A stretch of 64,000 nt of DNA from Nitrosospira sp. (GCA_013821425.1 JACDGV010000003.1:1-64000), one strand, 5' to 3'; shown: positions 49,757-59,130, counted from the first letter of the stretch. Notes: generated by a model not told the origin, from the sequence alone. Numbers and translations: made by a program.

Positions 49757-50926
49757 ATGCCTAGCGACCCTCGCTCGCTCCTGAACGAGCAGCTGCGCGG
49801 CCGGAAGGTAAAAAAGCTTTACCGCCGCCGGCTGACGCTGGAAACCCCCCAAAGCACAAGGGTTTCAGTGGCGGGACGTGAATATCTCGCATTTTGCAGC
49901 AATGACTATCTCGCGCTTGCCAACCATCCGGGGTTGATTGAAGCAGCTTGTGAAGGCGCGATGCGATACGGAGTTGGGGCCGGCGCCTCGCATCTCATCA
50001 GCGGGCATTCTTCAGCTCATCATGAACTGGAAGACGCGCTGGCACGCTTCGTTGGGTTCCCACGCGCTTTACTGTTCTCCACTGGATACATGGCGAACGC
50101 GGGAGTAGTAACGGCGCTTGCGGGACGCACCGACGCCATATTCGCGGATAAGCTCAATCATGCGTCGCTCAACGATGCCGCGCTTGCATCACGGGCGAAG
50201 TTTTTGCGGTATCCGCATCTTGATCTGCCTGTACTGGAACGGCAACTGACGGCATCGCAAGCCAGACGCAAGCTCGTGATAACCGATGCGGTATTCAGTA
50301 TGGATGGGGATATTGCGCCGGTCGCCAGTCTGCTGGCCCTGTGCGACAAATACGATGCCTGGCTGGTGCTCGACGATGCGCATGGCTTTGGCGTGCTTGG
50401 GGGACAGGGGAGGGGAACCCTGGCTCATTTCAATATCCGGTCGCAGCGCATTATCTACATGGCCACGCTGGGTAAGGCGGCCGGCGTGTTCGGCGCTTTC
50501 GTCGCCGCTTCGGCGGATGTTGTCGAAACCCTCATCCAGGAGGCGCGCAGCTACATCTATACTACCGCGGCTCCGCCGCTGCTTTCCCATGTCTTGCTGA
50601 AAAGCCTGGACCTGATCAAATCCGAAGCCTGGAGGCGCCAGAAGCTGACACAACATACCATCGCGCTCAAACAGGAATTGCAATCATTGCGCTGGAAGCT
50701 CCTGCCATCCGAAACGCCCGTACAGCCCTTGATCATAGGGGAGAACGACAAAGCCTTGCGGATCAGCGAAGCGTTGCGCCAGCAGGGTATTCTTGTTCCC
50801 GCCATTCGCCCGCCCACGGTGCGGCAAGGCACGGCGCGGCTGCGGATTTCGCTGTCCGCGGCGCATACCGCGGAAGATATTATACGTTTGGGGTCGGCGC
50901 TGAGGGGGCTCGGTAGCGTTCCTTGA
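49757..50926 (+). CDS. bioF: 8-amino-7-oxononanoate synthase
   Basis: This PLP enzyme condenses pimeloyl-ACP with alanine. The 389 residues show the fold-type I signature: FCSNDYLALANHPGLIEAACEGAMRYGVGAGASHLISGHS, DAVFSMDGDIAP, DDAHGFGVLG, and the Lys that binds PLP in MATLGKAAGVFGAFV. The ATG at 49757 gives the usual N-terminus; the frame is open further back within bioB. The stop codon lies at the left end of a 5 x 9-base tandem repeat. Confidence 0.95.
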   Translation: MPSDPRSLLNEQLRGRKVKKLYRRRLTLETPQSTRVSVAGREYLAFCSNDYLALANHPGLIEAACEGAMRYGVGAGASHLISGHSSAHHELEDALARFVGFPRALLFSTGYMANAGVVTALAGRTDAIFADKLNHASLNDAALASRAKFLRYPHLDLPVLERQLTASQARRKLVITDAVFSMDGDIAPVASLLALCDKYDAWLVLDDAHGFGVLGGQGRGTLAHFNIRSQRIIYMATLGKAAGVFGAFVAASADVVETLIQEARSYIYTTAAPPLLSHVLLKSLDLIKSEAWRRQKLTQHTIALKQELQSLRWKLLPSETPVQPLIIGENDKALRISEALRQQGILVPAIRPPTVRQGTARLRISLSAAHTAEDIIRLGSALRGLGSVP

Positions 50927-50969
50927 AAACCCCGAAAACCCCGAAAACCCCGAAAACCCCGAAAACCCC
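50925..50969. repeat. Five perfect 9-bp tandem repeats between bioF and bioH
   Basis: GAAAACCCC is repeated five times without change (50925-50933 through 50961-50969). The first copy shares its first two bases with the bioF stop TGA. The array lies 25 bases before bioH. Perfect short tandem arrays slip easily, so copy number may vary among strains and could change the spacing before bioH; that is inference. Confidence 0.97.
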
Positions 50970-50994
50970 TTGAAGATATGTCCCTGAATAACTG

Positions 50995-51783
50995 ATGAGG
51001 CTCCACGTTGAATCCAGCGGCGCAGGCCCCGCCCTTGTTCTGCTGCACGGATGGGCCATGCACGGCGGAATCTGGAGCGGAGTGCGCGAGCGGCTGGCAC
51101 GGCAGTTCCGCTTGTACCTGGTGGATTTGCCAGGGCATGGATTCAGCCCACCTTGTGTACCGGGCTCGCGCCGGGGGACACTGGATTGCATGGTTGACCG
51201 GGTGGCGGAAATCCTCCCCGCCGACTGCATTGTATGCGGCTGGTCGCTGGGTGGCCTAATCGCAATGGAACTTGCGTTGCGCGAATCATTGACTGTCAGG
51301 AAACTTGCCTTGATTTCCACAACGCCCTCGTTTGTGAAGCATCGAGACTGGCAATGGGGGATGGAAGCCGCAACGTTGCAATTATTCGCGGAAAATCTGA
51401 AACGGGACTACAGGAAAACCCTGTACCGGTTTCTTGCCCTGCAGATGGACGGCGGAAGCGACACAACCACCAAGACCATGCTGGCCCGGATGCGCAAGAG
51501 CGTATTTGAACGCGGGCAGCCGGATGAGACCGCATTGGAGGAAGGCTTGCAGATTCTGCTATGCAGCGATATGCGCGGAAAAATAATGCAAATCAGACAG
51601 CGCGTGCTGCTTTTCCAGGGCGAGAATGATGTAATAACCCATCCCAAGGCGGCTAGCTGGATGAACCGGCAGTTTCACAATTCGACATTGATTATGCTGC
51701 CGGCTTGCGGCCATGCGCCATTTTTATCATACCCTGATCAGTTTACGGACCATATGATCGGACTACTGGATTCCATCAATTAA
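50995..51783 (+). CDS. bioH: Pimeloyl-ACP methyl ester carboxylesterase
   Basis: BioH removes the methyl group from pimeloyl-ACP methyl ester, ending the disguise pathway of pimelate. The 262-residue alpha/beta hydrolase has the oxyanion segment LLHGWAMHGGIWSG, nucleophile Ser in CGWSLGGLIA, the Asp region QGENDVITHPK and the His in ACGHAPFLSYPDQF. Its stop abuts the bioC start with no gap. Its place between bioF and bioC supports the name. Confidence 0.93.
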   Translation: MRLHVESSGAGPALVLLHGWAMHGGIWSGVRERLARQFRLYLVDLPGHGFSPPCVPGSRRGTLDCMVDRVAEILPADCIVCGWSLGGLIAMELALRESLTVRKLALISTTPSFVKHRDWQWGMEAATLQLFAENLKRDYRKTLYRFLALQMDGGSDTTTKTMLARMRKSVFERGQPDETALEEGLQILLCSDMRGKIMQIRQRVLLFQGENDVITHPKAASWMNRQFHNSTLIMLPACGHAPFLSYPDQFTDHMIGLLDSIN

Positions 51784-52659
51784 GTGTACGACCACATCAT
51801 CGACAAGCGGCAGGTGCGCAGCGCGTTCGAGCGGGCAGCAGCGGGTTATGACCAGGCGGCGATTCTCCAGCGTGAGGTCTGCGATCGCATGTTGTCGCGG
51901 CTCGAATACATCAAGCATGCGCCCGAGGTAATTCTTGATGCTGGCAGCGGCACCGGCTACGGTACTCGTAAGCTGCTCGTGCGCTACCCGACCGCACGCA
52001 TGCTGCTGGCAATCGATGTTGCGCGGGCAATGCATTTGCGCGCCCGACCCCCGGTTCCCTGGTGGCAGCAATTATGGACGCGCGAACACAAGACGAGCTA
52101 TGTGACCGGCGACATGGAGCAGATGCCGTTCAGGGATTCCTGCGTCAACCTGGTCTGGTCCAACTTGACATTGCAGTGGTGCAATGACATCAAGCAGACG
52201 TTTGCCGAGGTGCACCGGGTGATGCAACCCGGGGGGTTGTTCATGTTCAGCACCTTCGGGCCGGATACACTGAAAGAGTTGCGCCAGGCCTTTCGCAAAA
52301 GCGACGACTACAGCCATGTCAACCGCTTCACGGACATGCACGACATTGGCGACGTGCTGGTGCATAGCGGCTTTGCGACTCCTGTCATGGATATGGAGTA
52401 CATCACGCTCACCTATGACGATGTTATCGGCGTGATGCGCGATCTCAAGGCCATTGGCGCACACAACGTTACCCAGGGGCGTCGGCGCGGCTTAACCGGA
52501 AAAGCCGGCTGGCAGAGAGCGGCAAGCCATTACGAAGCCATGCGGACAGAAGGAAAGCTGCCGGCGACTTTTGAGGTGGTTTACGGCCATGCCTGGAAGC
52601 CGCAGCCACGGCAATCCGTCCTCACGTCCGAAACCAGACGCAAGCTGGGGCTGGCTTGA
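51784..52659 (+). CDS. bioC: Malonyl-ACP O-methyltransferase
   Basis: BioC methylates malonyl-ACP (or CoA) to start pimelate synthesis through the fatty-acid pathway. The 291-residue SAM methyltransferase has motif I VILDAGSGTGYGTRKLL, then MEQMPFRDSCVNLVWSNLTLQWCNDIKQTFAEVHRVMQPGGLFMFSTFG. The start is a GTG at 51784, immediately after the bioH stop TAA. It ends just before bioD. Confidence 0.94.
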   Translation: MYDHIIDKRQVRSAFERAAAGYDQAAILQREVCDRMLSRLEYIKHAPEVILDAGSGTGYGTRKLLVRYPTARMLLAIDVARAMHLRARPPVPWWQQLWTREHKTSYVTGDMEQMPFRDSCVNLVWSNLTLQWCNDIKQTFAEVHRVMQPGGLFMFSTFGPDTLKELRQAFRKSDDYSHVNRFTDMHDIGDVLVHSGFATPVMDMEYITLTYDDVIGVMRDLKAIGAHNVTQGRRRGLTGKAGWQRAASHYEAMRTEGKLPATFEVVYGHAWKPQPRQSVLTSETRRKLGLA

Positions 52660-52678
52660 TACCTGTTCTTCACCGGTT

Positions 52679-53356
52679 ATGACCCTCGGTTATTTCGTCA
52701 CCGGAACCGGAACGGACGTTGGCAAAACCCGGGTATCTTGCGCGTTATTGCATGCGTTTGGCGCATTGGGCAAGACTGTCGCTGGCATGAAACCGGTGGC
52801 AGCGGGCCGGGAGAACGGTAAATGGAGGGATGTGGAATTGCTCGCCGCCGCGAGCAGCATTACCGCTCCGTATGAGCAGATGAATCCCTACGCGCTTTTG
52901 CCGCCGATTGCGCCGCACATCGCAGCGGAACAATCGGGTGTTGATATCGATATCGCCGTCATTCGCCAGGCATATCTCGAATTGCGGAAAATTGCCGAAG
53001 TCGTGATCGTGGAAGGCATCGGTGGTTTTCTCGTTCCGCTGAACGACCATCAGGACAGCGGCGATATGGCCCGGGCTTTGGGTCTGCCGGTTATCCTGGT
53101 GGTGGGGATGCAGCTTGGCTGTCTCAACCATGCGCTGCTGACCGCCCGGGCGGTGCGTGCAACCGGGTTGCCCCTTGCGGGATGGGTGGCGAACCGCATC
53201 GATCCGCAAATGATCGCCTTTGAGGAGAATGTACTCGCGTTGCAATACCGGCTGGAGTGCCCGTTGCTTGGGGTGCTGCCGTTCGAGCGGGTTCCTGATA
53301 TTAAAAGGTTGTCGACGTTTATAAGCCTCTCCGATATTGTGCCCGGTTATCGTTGA
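52679..53356 (+). CDS. bioD: Dethiobiotin synthetase
   Basis: BioD closes the ureido ring of dethiobiotin with ATP and CO2. The 225 residues hold the P-loop FVTGTGTDVGKTRVSCALL, the substrate Lys in GMKPVAAG, and VEGIGGFLVPLND. The ATG at 52679 is fixed by the family start MTLGYFVTGTG; earlier codons lie inside bioC. It is the last gene of bioBFHCD; no bioA is present in this window. Confidence 0.95.
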   Translation: MTLGYFVTGTGTDVGKTRVSCALLHAFGALGKTVAGMKPVAAGRENGKWRDVELLAAASSITAPYEQMNPYALLPPIAPHIAAEQSGVDIDIAVIRQAYLELRKIAEVVIVEGIGGFLVPLNDHQDSGDMARALGLPVILVVGMQLGCLNHALLTARAVRATGLPLAGWVANRIDPQMIAFEENVLALQYRLECPLLGVLPFERVPDIKRLSTFISLSDIVPGYR

Positions 53357-53381
53357 ACTGCTTCAACCCTGACTTCCATTA

Positions 53382-53783
53382 CTAGACCATTACGCCTTCC
53401 TGTGTAGGAATATTGAAGAGGCTATCCTGGGGTGGAAATATGACCATGCCGACAAATATACTGATAAGGGTTACGACAATGCTTGCAAAAAAGGCTGTCC
53501 AGAACCCGGAAATCCTGAATCCCGGTACGAGTGCCGATACCAGGAGCATCATCAGGGCATTGATGACAAGCAAAAAAAACCCGAAAGTGATCAGTGTTAG
53601 CGGAATCGTCAGTATGATCACAATGGGTCTTATAACGGCATTAGCAAGACCCAATAGTAACGCTGAAATGAAGAGGGATTTTTTATTGGAGAATGAGATG
53701 CCGTGAAAAATAAAACTGGTAAACCATAGCGAGATGGCAATTATTCCCCAGTGCGCCAGGAATTCCCTCAGGTTGTCTAACAT
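53382..53783 (-). CDS. Four-helix membrane protein, phage-holin-family/YvlD-like
   Basis: This 133-residue inner-membrane protein has four strong hydrophobic segments with a Asn/Arg/Pro motif GLANAVIRPIVIILTIPLTLITFGFFLLVINALMM in the middle. This is the pattern of the phage holin family 4 superfamily, most members of which are chromosomal and of unknown role. No phage genes are nearby, so lysis is unlikely to be its job. It is convergent with bioD. Confidence 0.85.
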   Translation of the reverse strand: MLDNLREFLAHWGIIAISLWFTSFIFHGISFSNKKSLFISALLLGLANAVIRPIVIILTIPLTLITFGFFLLVINALMMLLVSALVPGFRISGFWTAFFASIVVTLISIFVGMVIFPPQDSLFNIPTQEGVMV

Positions 53784-54272
53784 TGCCCAGCTCTGGAGTT
53801 ATTCTATTCTTCGATATTGTAGATCTGTGTGGGGCTTCCCTAATCCTAAGGGTAGGCAAGGTGCTTGGATAAGGTTTTTCGCTGTGGCTGGGCGAAGGCC
53901 TGGACGCCACGTTGCCAAGCGCAGGGAGCGGTGCGAGGGATACGTTGCCCTGGCTCTTATCGATTAATTTTACAATAGATATTGCCGTCTTTGACGGCAA
54001 AGACGGCAAATGGCGGCTAACCGGGCTTCTAATTCCATGGCACAGTTTATGCTTATTCTCAAGGGAAGCCAGGACTGTAGAAAAAGCGCAGTCTGATGTG
54101 GAGCGGCTGTTGAGCACATACTGCGATGGTTGCTGCTTTTGCTGAACAGGACTATGATGCGTTCGCCCCATGGCAAAGGCTCAGCTATTGAGGGCTGCTG
54201 TTAATACTTCCTGGCCTGGACAAGGCCGCGAAGCGAGAAAAGTAGACCGGGGCACTATTAAACCAGGAACCA
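53784..54272. other. Divergent gene-free gap with a strong hairpin
   Basis: About 490 bases between the holin-like gene (minus) and the GGDEF-EAL gene (plus). Short overlapping open frames here have no protein character. The main feature is the perfect hairpin at 53982-54009. A GGGCTTCCCTAA element (53832-53843) resembles the motif at 20250, 26847 and 39267. Confidence 0.4.
53982..54009. repeat. 12-bp perfect inverted repeat
   Basis: TTGCCGTCTTTG (53982-53993) and CAAAGACGGCAA (53998-54009) pair exactly around the 4-base loop ACGG. No T run follows on either strand, so it is not a standard terminator. It lies 264 bases before the GGDEF-EAL gene and may be a protein-binding site or an RNA stem in a leader. 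Confidence 0.9.
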
Positions 54273-56525
54273 ATGACCTCTTTCGATATTTTTAATGCCA
54301 AAATTCTAATCGTCGACGATAGGGAAGATAATGTTCGACTGATGCGCGGCGTGCTATCGGGGGCCGGCTACACTTCTGTTGAATCTACCATGGAGCCACA
54401 GGAAGTTTGCGACCTTCATCGCGCTACCAGATACGATCTTATTCTTCTCGATCTGATGATGCCGTTTATGGATGGATTCCAGGTAATGGAAGGCCTCAAG
54501 GCCATTGAATCGGAAACCGTGCTCGAATCCGGGCTGGGCGCAGGTTCGCAAGGTTGCCTTCCGGTCCTTGTCATTACCGCCCAGCCGGAGCATAAGGAAC
54601 GCGCCATGAAGGCTGGGGCAAAAGGCTTTATTACCAAGCCCTTTGATCGCCTTGGGGTATTGACACATATACGCAACGTGCTGGAAATCGTGTTTTTGCA
54701 GAAAGAGCTGCAGCAGTCCATCGCCGCAAGGGACATCACTTTCAGCGATTGCCAGGCTCCGCTGCGGGAAAGGGAAGACTTGCTTGATCAGCTTGCGGGT
54801 AGCCTTCCGCAGGTATTCTGGATCTGGGATGTCCATGATAAGACGTTTCGCTACATCACTTCGGCCTGGGAGAAATTAACCGGCCGCAGTGTCGTTCGTG
54901 GCGACAAACTGGAAAAATTTTTTGAAGCAGTTCACCCGGAAGATATGCAGCGCGTAATTCGCGAAGTAGGCGAGTTATCGCATGGCGGAGTTGACCATGA
55001 TTATCGGCTGCTACTGCCGGACAACAGTGTCCGCTGGGTACATTCGCGTACCTTCCCGATAAGGGACTCCGTTGGGGTGTGCCGGGTTGCGGGAATCATG
55101 GAGGACATCACACATCGCAAGGAGACCGACGAGCGGTTATTTCAGCTTTCCCATTACGATGCGCTTACCAGTCTTCCGAACCGGACGCTATTTGATGAGT
55201 CGCTACGGAAACTGGTGAAGCAAGCCGAGGTGAACCATCGCAGTATCTCGGTGCTGTTTCTCGATATCGATAATTTCAGGAATATAAATGCCAGGCTGGG
55301 TCACGCTTTCGGAGACGAGTTGCTGTGTCAGTTCAGTCTTCGTTTGTCGGAGTGCTTGCGTGTCACCGATATGGTTGCCCGGCTGGGAGGTGATAAATTC
55401 GGGTGTATTATGGTGACTACTGACGGATCGAGGAATGCCGAGGTCGTGGCAAGCAAGATCCGGGAAGCATTACGCCAGCCGTTCGATTTGCGCGGCCACC
55501 AGGCAACAGTGACAGCCAGCATTGGAATCAGCGTTTATCCGACGGACTCGCTTGATGCGAATACACTGATTAAGAATAGCGACATGGCCATGTACCGCTC
55601 CAAAGAGGCGGGGAGGGATACGTACCGTTTCTTCACGGCGGAAATGAACGCACGTGCCATGGAGAAGCTGGATCAGGAAAATGCGTTGCGCCAGGCGCTC
55701 GATCGAAACGAATTCGTCTTGCATTATCAGCCCAAGGTGGAACTCTCCGGGGGTCGGATCACGGGGATGGAAGCGCTGATAAGATGGAAGCGGCCGGGAT
55801 ATGGAGTCGTCGCGCCTCTGGAATTCATATCGGTCCTCGAGCAAACGGGCCTGATCAACCGGGTGGGCGCCTGGGTTATAGAAACTGCGTGCAAACAGAT
55901 TGCGGAATGGAGACGTCTGGGAATAGGCGAGATTCCGGTGTCTGTGAATGTCTCGGGAAGGCAGTTTTCACATAGCACGTTAAACCTCGATGTTATGCGG
56001 GCTACCGAGGAAAGTGGGGTACACCCAAAATTGCTTGAATTCGAGTTGCAAACGGAAAGGGCGTTGAGAGAAAATAGTATTGATTCCGATTTGCTGGAAT
56101 TGGAGTTGACGGAAAGCTCCTTGATGACGCATGCGCGAAAGACGGCCAGTATCCTCAAGAGGCTTAAATTGCTGGGGATTCGTATTTCAATCGATGATTT
56201 CGGAACCGGCTATTCGAGCCTGGTGTATGTAAAGCGGTTCCCTATCGATGTGCTGAAGATTGACCGTGCTTTTATCAGTGAAATTACTACCAATGCGGCA
56301 GACGCTGCTATTACAACAGCGATCATCGCCATGGCGCACAGCCTGGATGTGAAGGTAGTGGCCGAGGGTGTGGAAACAGTGGAGCAGCTGGATTTTTTAC
56401 GAGAACGCGGGTGCGATGAAATTCAGGGCTACTATTTTGCGCGGCCGCTTCCCGCAAACGAAATATCCAGATTACTGTCGAGCGGTAACAGTCTGCTAAA
56501 ATCGGCGCAGCCGCTCGCCCTGTAG
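54273..56525 (+). CDS. Response regulator with PAS, degenerate GGDEF and EAL domains
   Basis: A 750-residue soluble protein. Receiver (about 1-130): DDREDN, phospho-Asp in LILLDLMMP, Lys in FITKPFD. PAS domain with PAC-like [12 protein letters not shown] (about 170-290). GGDEF domain: signature reads GGDKF (372-376), Glu replaced by Lys, so cyclase activity is doubtful. EAL domain: [51 protein letters not shown] are all present, so phosphodiesterase activity is likely. A 20-residue tandem duplication lies at 576-595 and 596-615 just before ELTES. It may join a phosphorelay to cyclic-di-GMP breakdown. Confidence 0.92.
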   Translation: MTSFDIFNAKILIVDDREDNVRLMRGVLSGAGYTSVESTMEPQEVCDLHRATRYDLILLDLMMPFMDGFQVMEGLKAIESETVLESGLGAGSQGCLPVLVITAQPEHKERAMKAGAKGFITKPFDRLGVLTHIRNVLEIVFLQKELQQSIAARDITFSDCQAPLREREDLLDQLAGSLPQVFWIWDVHDKTFRYITSAWEKLTGRSVVRGDKLEKFFEAVHPEDMQRVIREVGELSHGGVDHDYRLLLPDNSVRWVHSRTFPIRDSVGVCRVAGIMEDITHRKETDERLFQLSHYDALTSLPNRTLFDESLRKLVKQAEVNHRSISVLFLDIDNFRNINARLGHAFGDELLCQFSLRLSECLRVTDMVARLGGDKFGCIMVTTDGSRNAEVVASKIREALRQPFDLRGHQATVTASIGISVYPTDSLDANTLIKNSDMAMYRSKEAGRDTYRFFTAEMNARAMEKLDQENALRQALDRNEFVLHYQPKVELSGGRITGMEALIRWKRPGYGVVAPLEFISVLEQTGLINRVGAWVIETACKQIAEWRRLGIGEIPVSVNVSGRQFSHSTLNLDVMRATEESGVHPKLLEFELQTERALRENSIDSDLLELELTESSLMTHARKTASILKRLKLLGIRISIDDFGTGYSSLVYVKRFPIDVLKIDRAFISEITTNAADAAITTAIIAMAHSLDVKVVAEGVETVEQLDFLRERGCDEIQGYYFARPLPANEISRLLSSGNSLLKSAQPLAL

Positions 56526-56876
56526 ACCCTGCAGACGATGCCGTGTCCTCTTTTGATGCGGCGACGAGCAGATATTCATGTCCTTCCGGGGCCAGTCGCT
56601 ATACGGTCGCGTTTGGGGAGGTTTGAAGTGCTACTGTTGGTTGAGCTGGACTCCGGGTTAAGCGAGGAACAACGAAATTCATAGGATTCTCGCCGAACCA
56701 TCAGTGTCGGTCGGGTTGCCGGTTTTATAACAATTGCCGGTGCGCTAGGCTTGCCGCCTTTTAAAGAGGAAGCTGATAATGTGCGAAGGGCGCTCGCCTT
56801 TCAGGCCAGAGGGGCACCATCTGCCTTCAGCAACTCCGAACACAGGATTTTCCCCAATGTTTTCTTCTCTCCAAGC
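56526..56876. other. Gap before the MBL-fold gene
   Basis: About 350 bases in which I see no gene or clear signal. The frame of the next gene is open back to 56751, but the extra 42 residues are not supported by the family. Confidence 0.4.
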
Positions 56877-57650
56877 ATGCGCTTTGCCTGTCTAGGTAGT
56901 GGTTCACAAGGCAATGGTCTTGTGGTCGAGGTAGCAAACACCAGACTGCTGCTGGATTGCGGCTTCACCCTGAAAGACACCGTTTTTCGCCTTTCCCGGC
57001 TTGGCCTTGAGCCCGGCATGATTGACGGAATCGTGGTTACTCACGAGCACGACGATCATATCGGGGGGGTGGCGCGATTTGCGCGCAAATTCGGCACAAA
57101 GGTGTGGTTGACCCATGGGACACTGCGTTGTGTGGAAAAGGCATTTGATCTGTTGCCCTCGGTTAATATCATAGACGGCTATCAGCGGTTCTCCATCGGT
57201 GGTATCGAGGTCGAGCCTTATCCCGTTCCTCATGATGCCCAGGAACCCGCACAATTCGTGTTCGGGGATGGCGCATTCCGGTTAGGCGTCCTGACCGATA
57301 CCGGATGTTCGACACCCCACATCGAAGCGGTCTTGAGCCACTGCCACGCATTGGTCCTGGAATGTAATCATGATTCCCGCTTGCTGGCGAGCAGCGACTA
57401 CCCGTATAGCCTTAAGCGACGTGTGGGGGGGCGGTTGGGCCATCTAGAGAATGCGGCGTCCGCGAAACTGCTTGCCAGCCTGGATGGAAGCCGCCTTCAA
57501 CATGTTATTGCCGCTCATTTGAGCCAGAAAAATAATACCCCGCTGCTGGCAAAAACCATTCTGAGCGATGTTTTGAATTGCGGACTCGACTGGATCGGAG
57601 TGGCTGACCAGAACGACGGCTTTGGCTGGCGTCAGCTGAGTCATTTCTGA
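56877..57650 (+). CDS. MBL-fold metallohydrolase, YycJ/WalJ-like
   Basis: This 257-residue protein has the metallo-beta-lactamase fold: MRFACLGSGSQGNGLVVEV, metal motif THEHDDHIGG (HxHxDH), a His in PYPVPHDAQEP, Asp in GVLTDTGCST, and HLSQKNNTPLLAK. Relatives are single-strand or 5'-directed nucleases or phosphodiesterases, but the substrate is not settled. The ATG at 56877 matches the family start MRFxxLGSGSxGN. Confidence 0.9.
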   Translation: MRFACLGSGSQGNGLVVEVANTRLLLDCGFTLKDTVFRLSRLGLEPGMIDGIVVTHEHDDHIGGVARFARKFGTKVWLTHGTLRCVEKAFDLLPSVNIIDGYQRFSIGGIEVEPYPVPHDAQEPAQFVFGDGAFRLGVLTDTGCSTPHIEAVLSHCHALVLECNHDSRLLASSDYPYSLKRRVGGRLGHLENAASAKLLASLDGSRLQHVIAAHLSQKNNTPLLAKTILSDVLNCGLDWIGVADQNDGFGWRQLSHF

Positions 57651-57800
57651 ATCATCCCGTTTTGTGAGCAGAAGAGGAGAGCCTTGCGGGATGGGATGTG
57701 TATGTGTAAGTGGTCTCGTTAGTCAGAAAACTGCCGGATAAGCTGCATTGGGACACCACACACTTTTCGGCTTTGCCGGATGGGTTTCATGAATCGAAAC

Positions 57801-57842
57801 AAAAAAAGCCGCCCTAAGGCTTCCTTCCTCCTTAGGGCCGCT
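57801..57842 (-). terminator. Rho-independent terminator after lipoprotein gene 1
   Basis: On the minus strand, AAGCGGCCCTAAGG pairs with CCTTAGGGCGGCTT (14 positions, one mismatch) around a 14-base loop, followed by a run of T. It lies 73 bases past the lipoprotein gene at 57915-58109. Confidence 0.85.
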
Positions 57843-57914
57843 TAATTGCAAATTACGGTTCTTAACGTCTGCTCCAGCTTTTTCGCAGGACCAGCTTCAA
57901 TCTTCAGATCGGCC

Positions 57915-58109
57915 TTATTCCTCGTCCGCAGCACTGCCAGCAGCGGTGTCCGTGCCAGACGTTGCGTCAGAAGCTGGTGCACCTGCGGAAGGTTGCGAGG
58001 TAATTCTCTCGAAGTTTTCCCTTTCCTGTTCGGGAAGCGCTTGGTTCGGTCTACCGCAGGCAGTCAGCATCATTGCCGCCAGGGTAGCAGCGAGGAGCGT
58101 AAGTCTCAT
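57915..58109 (-). CDS. Small lipoprotein 1 (64 residues)
   Basis: The signal LTLLAATLAAMMLTACGRPNQ ends in a lipobox LTAC, with the lipid-bearing Cys at about residue 18. The rest is short and low in complexity, rich in Ala, Ser, Thr, Gly and Asp. It has no known domain. It belongs to a run of four similar genes (57915, 58273, 58696, 59131), all with the signal MK/MR-x-x-LLA-A-A and Thr/Ser-Ala-Cys, which looks like a duplicated family. Role unknown. Confidence 0.75.
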   Translation of the reverse strand: MRLTLLAATLAAMMLTACGRPNQALPEQERENFERITSQPSAGAPASDATSGTDTAAGSAADEE

Positions 58110-58206
58110 TATTTAATTTCCTCTACATGGTTACGATAAAAACAGGATTATATGATAGACCACCCGAATTCCTCAAGTTCCAGACCTTCGGAGAACAGTC
58201 ATGGTT

Positions 58207-58236
58207 AAAAAAGCCATCCTAAAGGATGGCTTTTTT
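58207..58236. terminator. Strong bidirectional terminator after lipoprotein gene 2
   Basis: AAAAAAGCCATCC (58207-58219) and GGATGGCTTTTTT (58224-58236) pair without mismatch around the loop TAAA. It has A and T runs on both sides, so it works in both directions. It lies 36 bases past the gene at 58273-58575. Confidence 0.95.
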
Positions 58237-58272
58237 AGTTGAATACAATAGCTGAACACAGCCATTGCGAAA

Positions 58273-58575
58273 TTACTTTTCGTGACCCGGCATATGCTCC
58301 TTGGGGATGCCGTCGTGGCCAGGGCGCAATGGATTACCATTCGCGTCAAGCGCATGGCCCGGCAGCACGGCAGGGCCAGAGAGATCATCGTCATCCTCTT
58401 CTCCGCTTGTAACTGGGGGCACGTAGGCATCGCCACGCTCCTGAGCCAACGTCGAGCCTTCCTCAAGTCTTGTTCCGTAGGTATCCGCACCCTCGGGCGA
58501 GGCTTGTTTCGGTCTATCACACGCTGTCAGGCTAAACGCCACCAAAGCGGCAGCGAGGAATGAAAGTTTCATCAT
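58273..58575 (-). CDS. Small lipoprotein 2 (100 residues)
   Basis: Signal MMKLSFLAAALVAFSLTACDRPKQ with lipobox LTAC. The mature part is acidic (EEDDDDLSG) and ends with a His-rich tail (RPGHDGIPKEHMPGHEK) that might bind metal, which is speculation. The ATG at 58575 follows GAGGA; 58572 differs by one codon. Member of the four-gene lipoprotein group. Confidence 0.8.
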   Translation of the reverse strand: MMKLSFLAAALVAFSLTACDRPKQASPEGADTYGTRLEEGSTLAQERGDAYVPPVTSGEEDDDDLSGPAVLPGHALDANGNPLRPGHDGIPKEHMPGHEK

Positions 58576-58695
58576 AGGGGCATCCTCATTAAAATATAGA
58601 TGGGGGTGTAACAACAAATATTATATCGTAAAAATCCCCGAACCAACCGAAATTTGCGCAGAACTGGCGAGGCCCGGATTTGCCGGCCCGGACGC

Positions 58696-58938
58696 TTAGT
58701 TTTGAGGATGAAGGCTGTGATCTTCCGGCTGACCTTTGCTACCAGCACCGCTGTCGTATGCTTGAGCGCTTGAATCCGCTTTAGCGCCCGTATCCTCATT
58801 ATCAAGTTCATCGAAATTCGGGGCCGAATCCCGTTCCACCATAGCGGAAGGGGGCGGTTTGTCCATAGGATGTTTCTTACTATCACAAGCGCTTAGCAAT
58901 AGCGTTGTCATGGCAATAGCGAGCAGCGTGTATTTCAT
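58696..58938 (-). CDS. Small lipoprotein 3 (80 residues)
   Basis: Signal MKYTLLAIAMTTLLLSACDSKKHP with lipobox LSAC. The mature part is short, acidic and Ser/Ala-rich and ends HPQN. Alternative starts exist upstream (58950 and beyond) but the family pattern begins with this Met. I see no T-tailed hairpin right after this gene, unlike the other three. Role unknown. Confidence 0.7.
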   Translation of the reverse strand: MKYTLLAIAMTTLLLSACDSKKHPMDKPPPSAMVERDSAPNFDELDNEDTGAKADSSAQAYDSGAGSKGQPEDHSLHPQN

Positions 58939-59077
58939 AAATGTAACCATCCTGTTGTTCAAAAACCGTAGTGTAACAAAAGCGTGGAGGCCGTTCAAAT
59001 CCGGGAACCCATCGGTTATTGAAAAATCGCGAAAGCTTGTTCCAGGGTTCCCGGCTTCCACGGCACGGATCCAGGTT

Positions 59078-59104
59078 AAAAAAAGGCCGCCCCGAAGGAC
59101 GGCC
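59078..59104 (-). terminator. Terminator after lipoprotein gene 4
   Basis: On the minus strand, GGCCGTCC and GGGCGGCC pair around the loop TTCG (a stable UUCG tetraloop), followed by seven T. It lies 27 bases past the gene at 59131-59385. Confidence 0.92.
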
Positions 59105-59130
59105 CCTCGTAAAGCCTGCCTTTACTCGTG

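Noticed and set aside
50925-50969. CRISPR array
   Set aside because: The 9-base units are directly tandem with no spacers, and no cas genes are present.
53382-53783. Prophage holin
   Set aside because: No lysis, capsid or integrase genes nearby; the family is mostly chromosomal.
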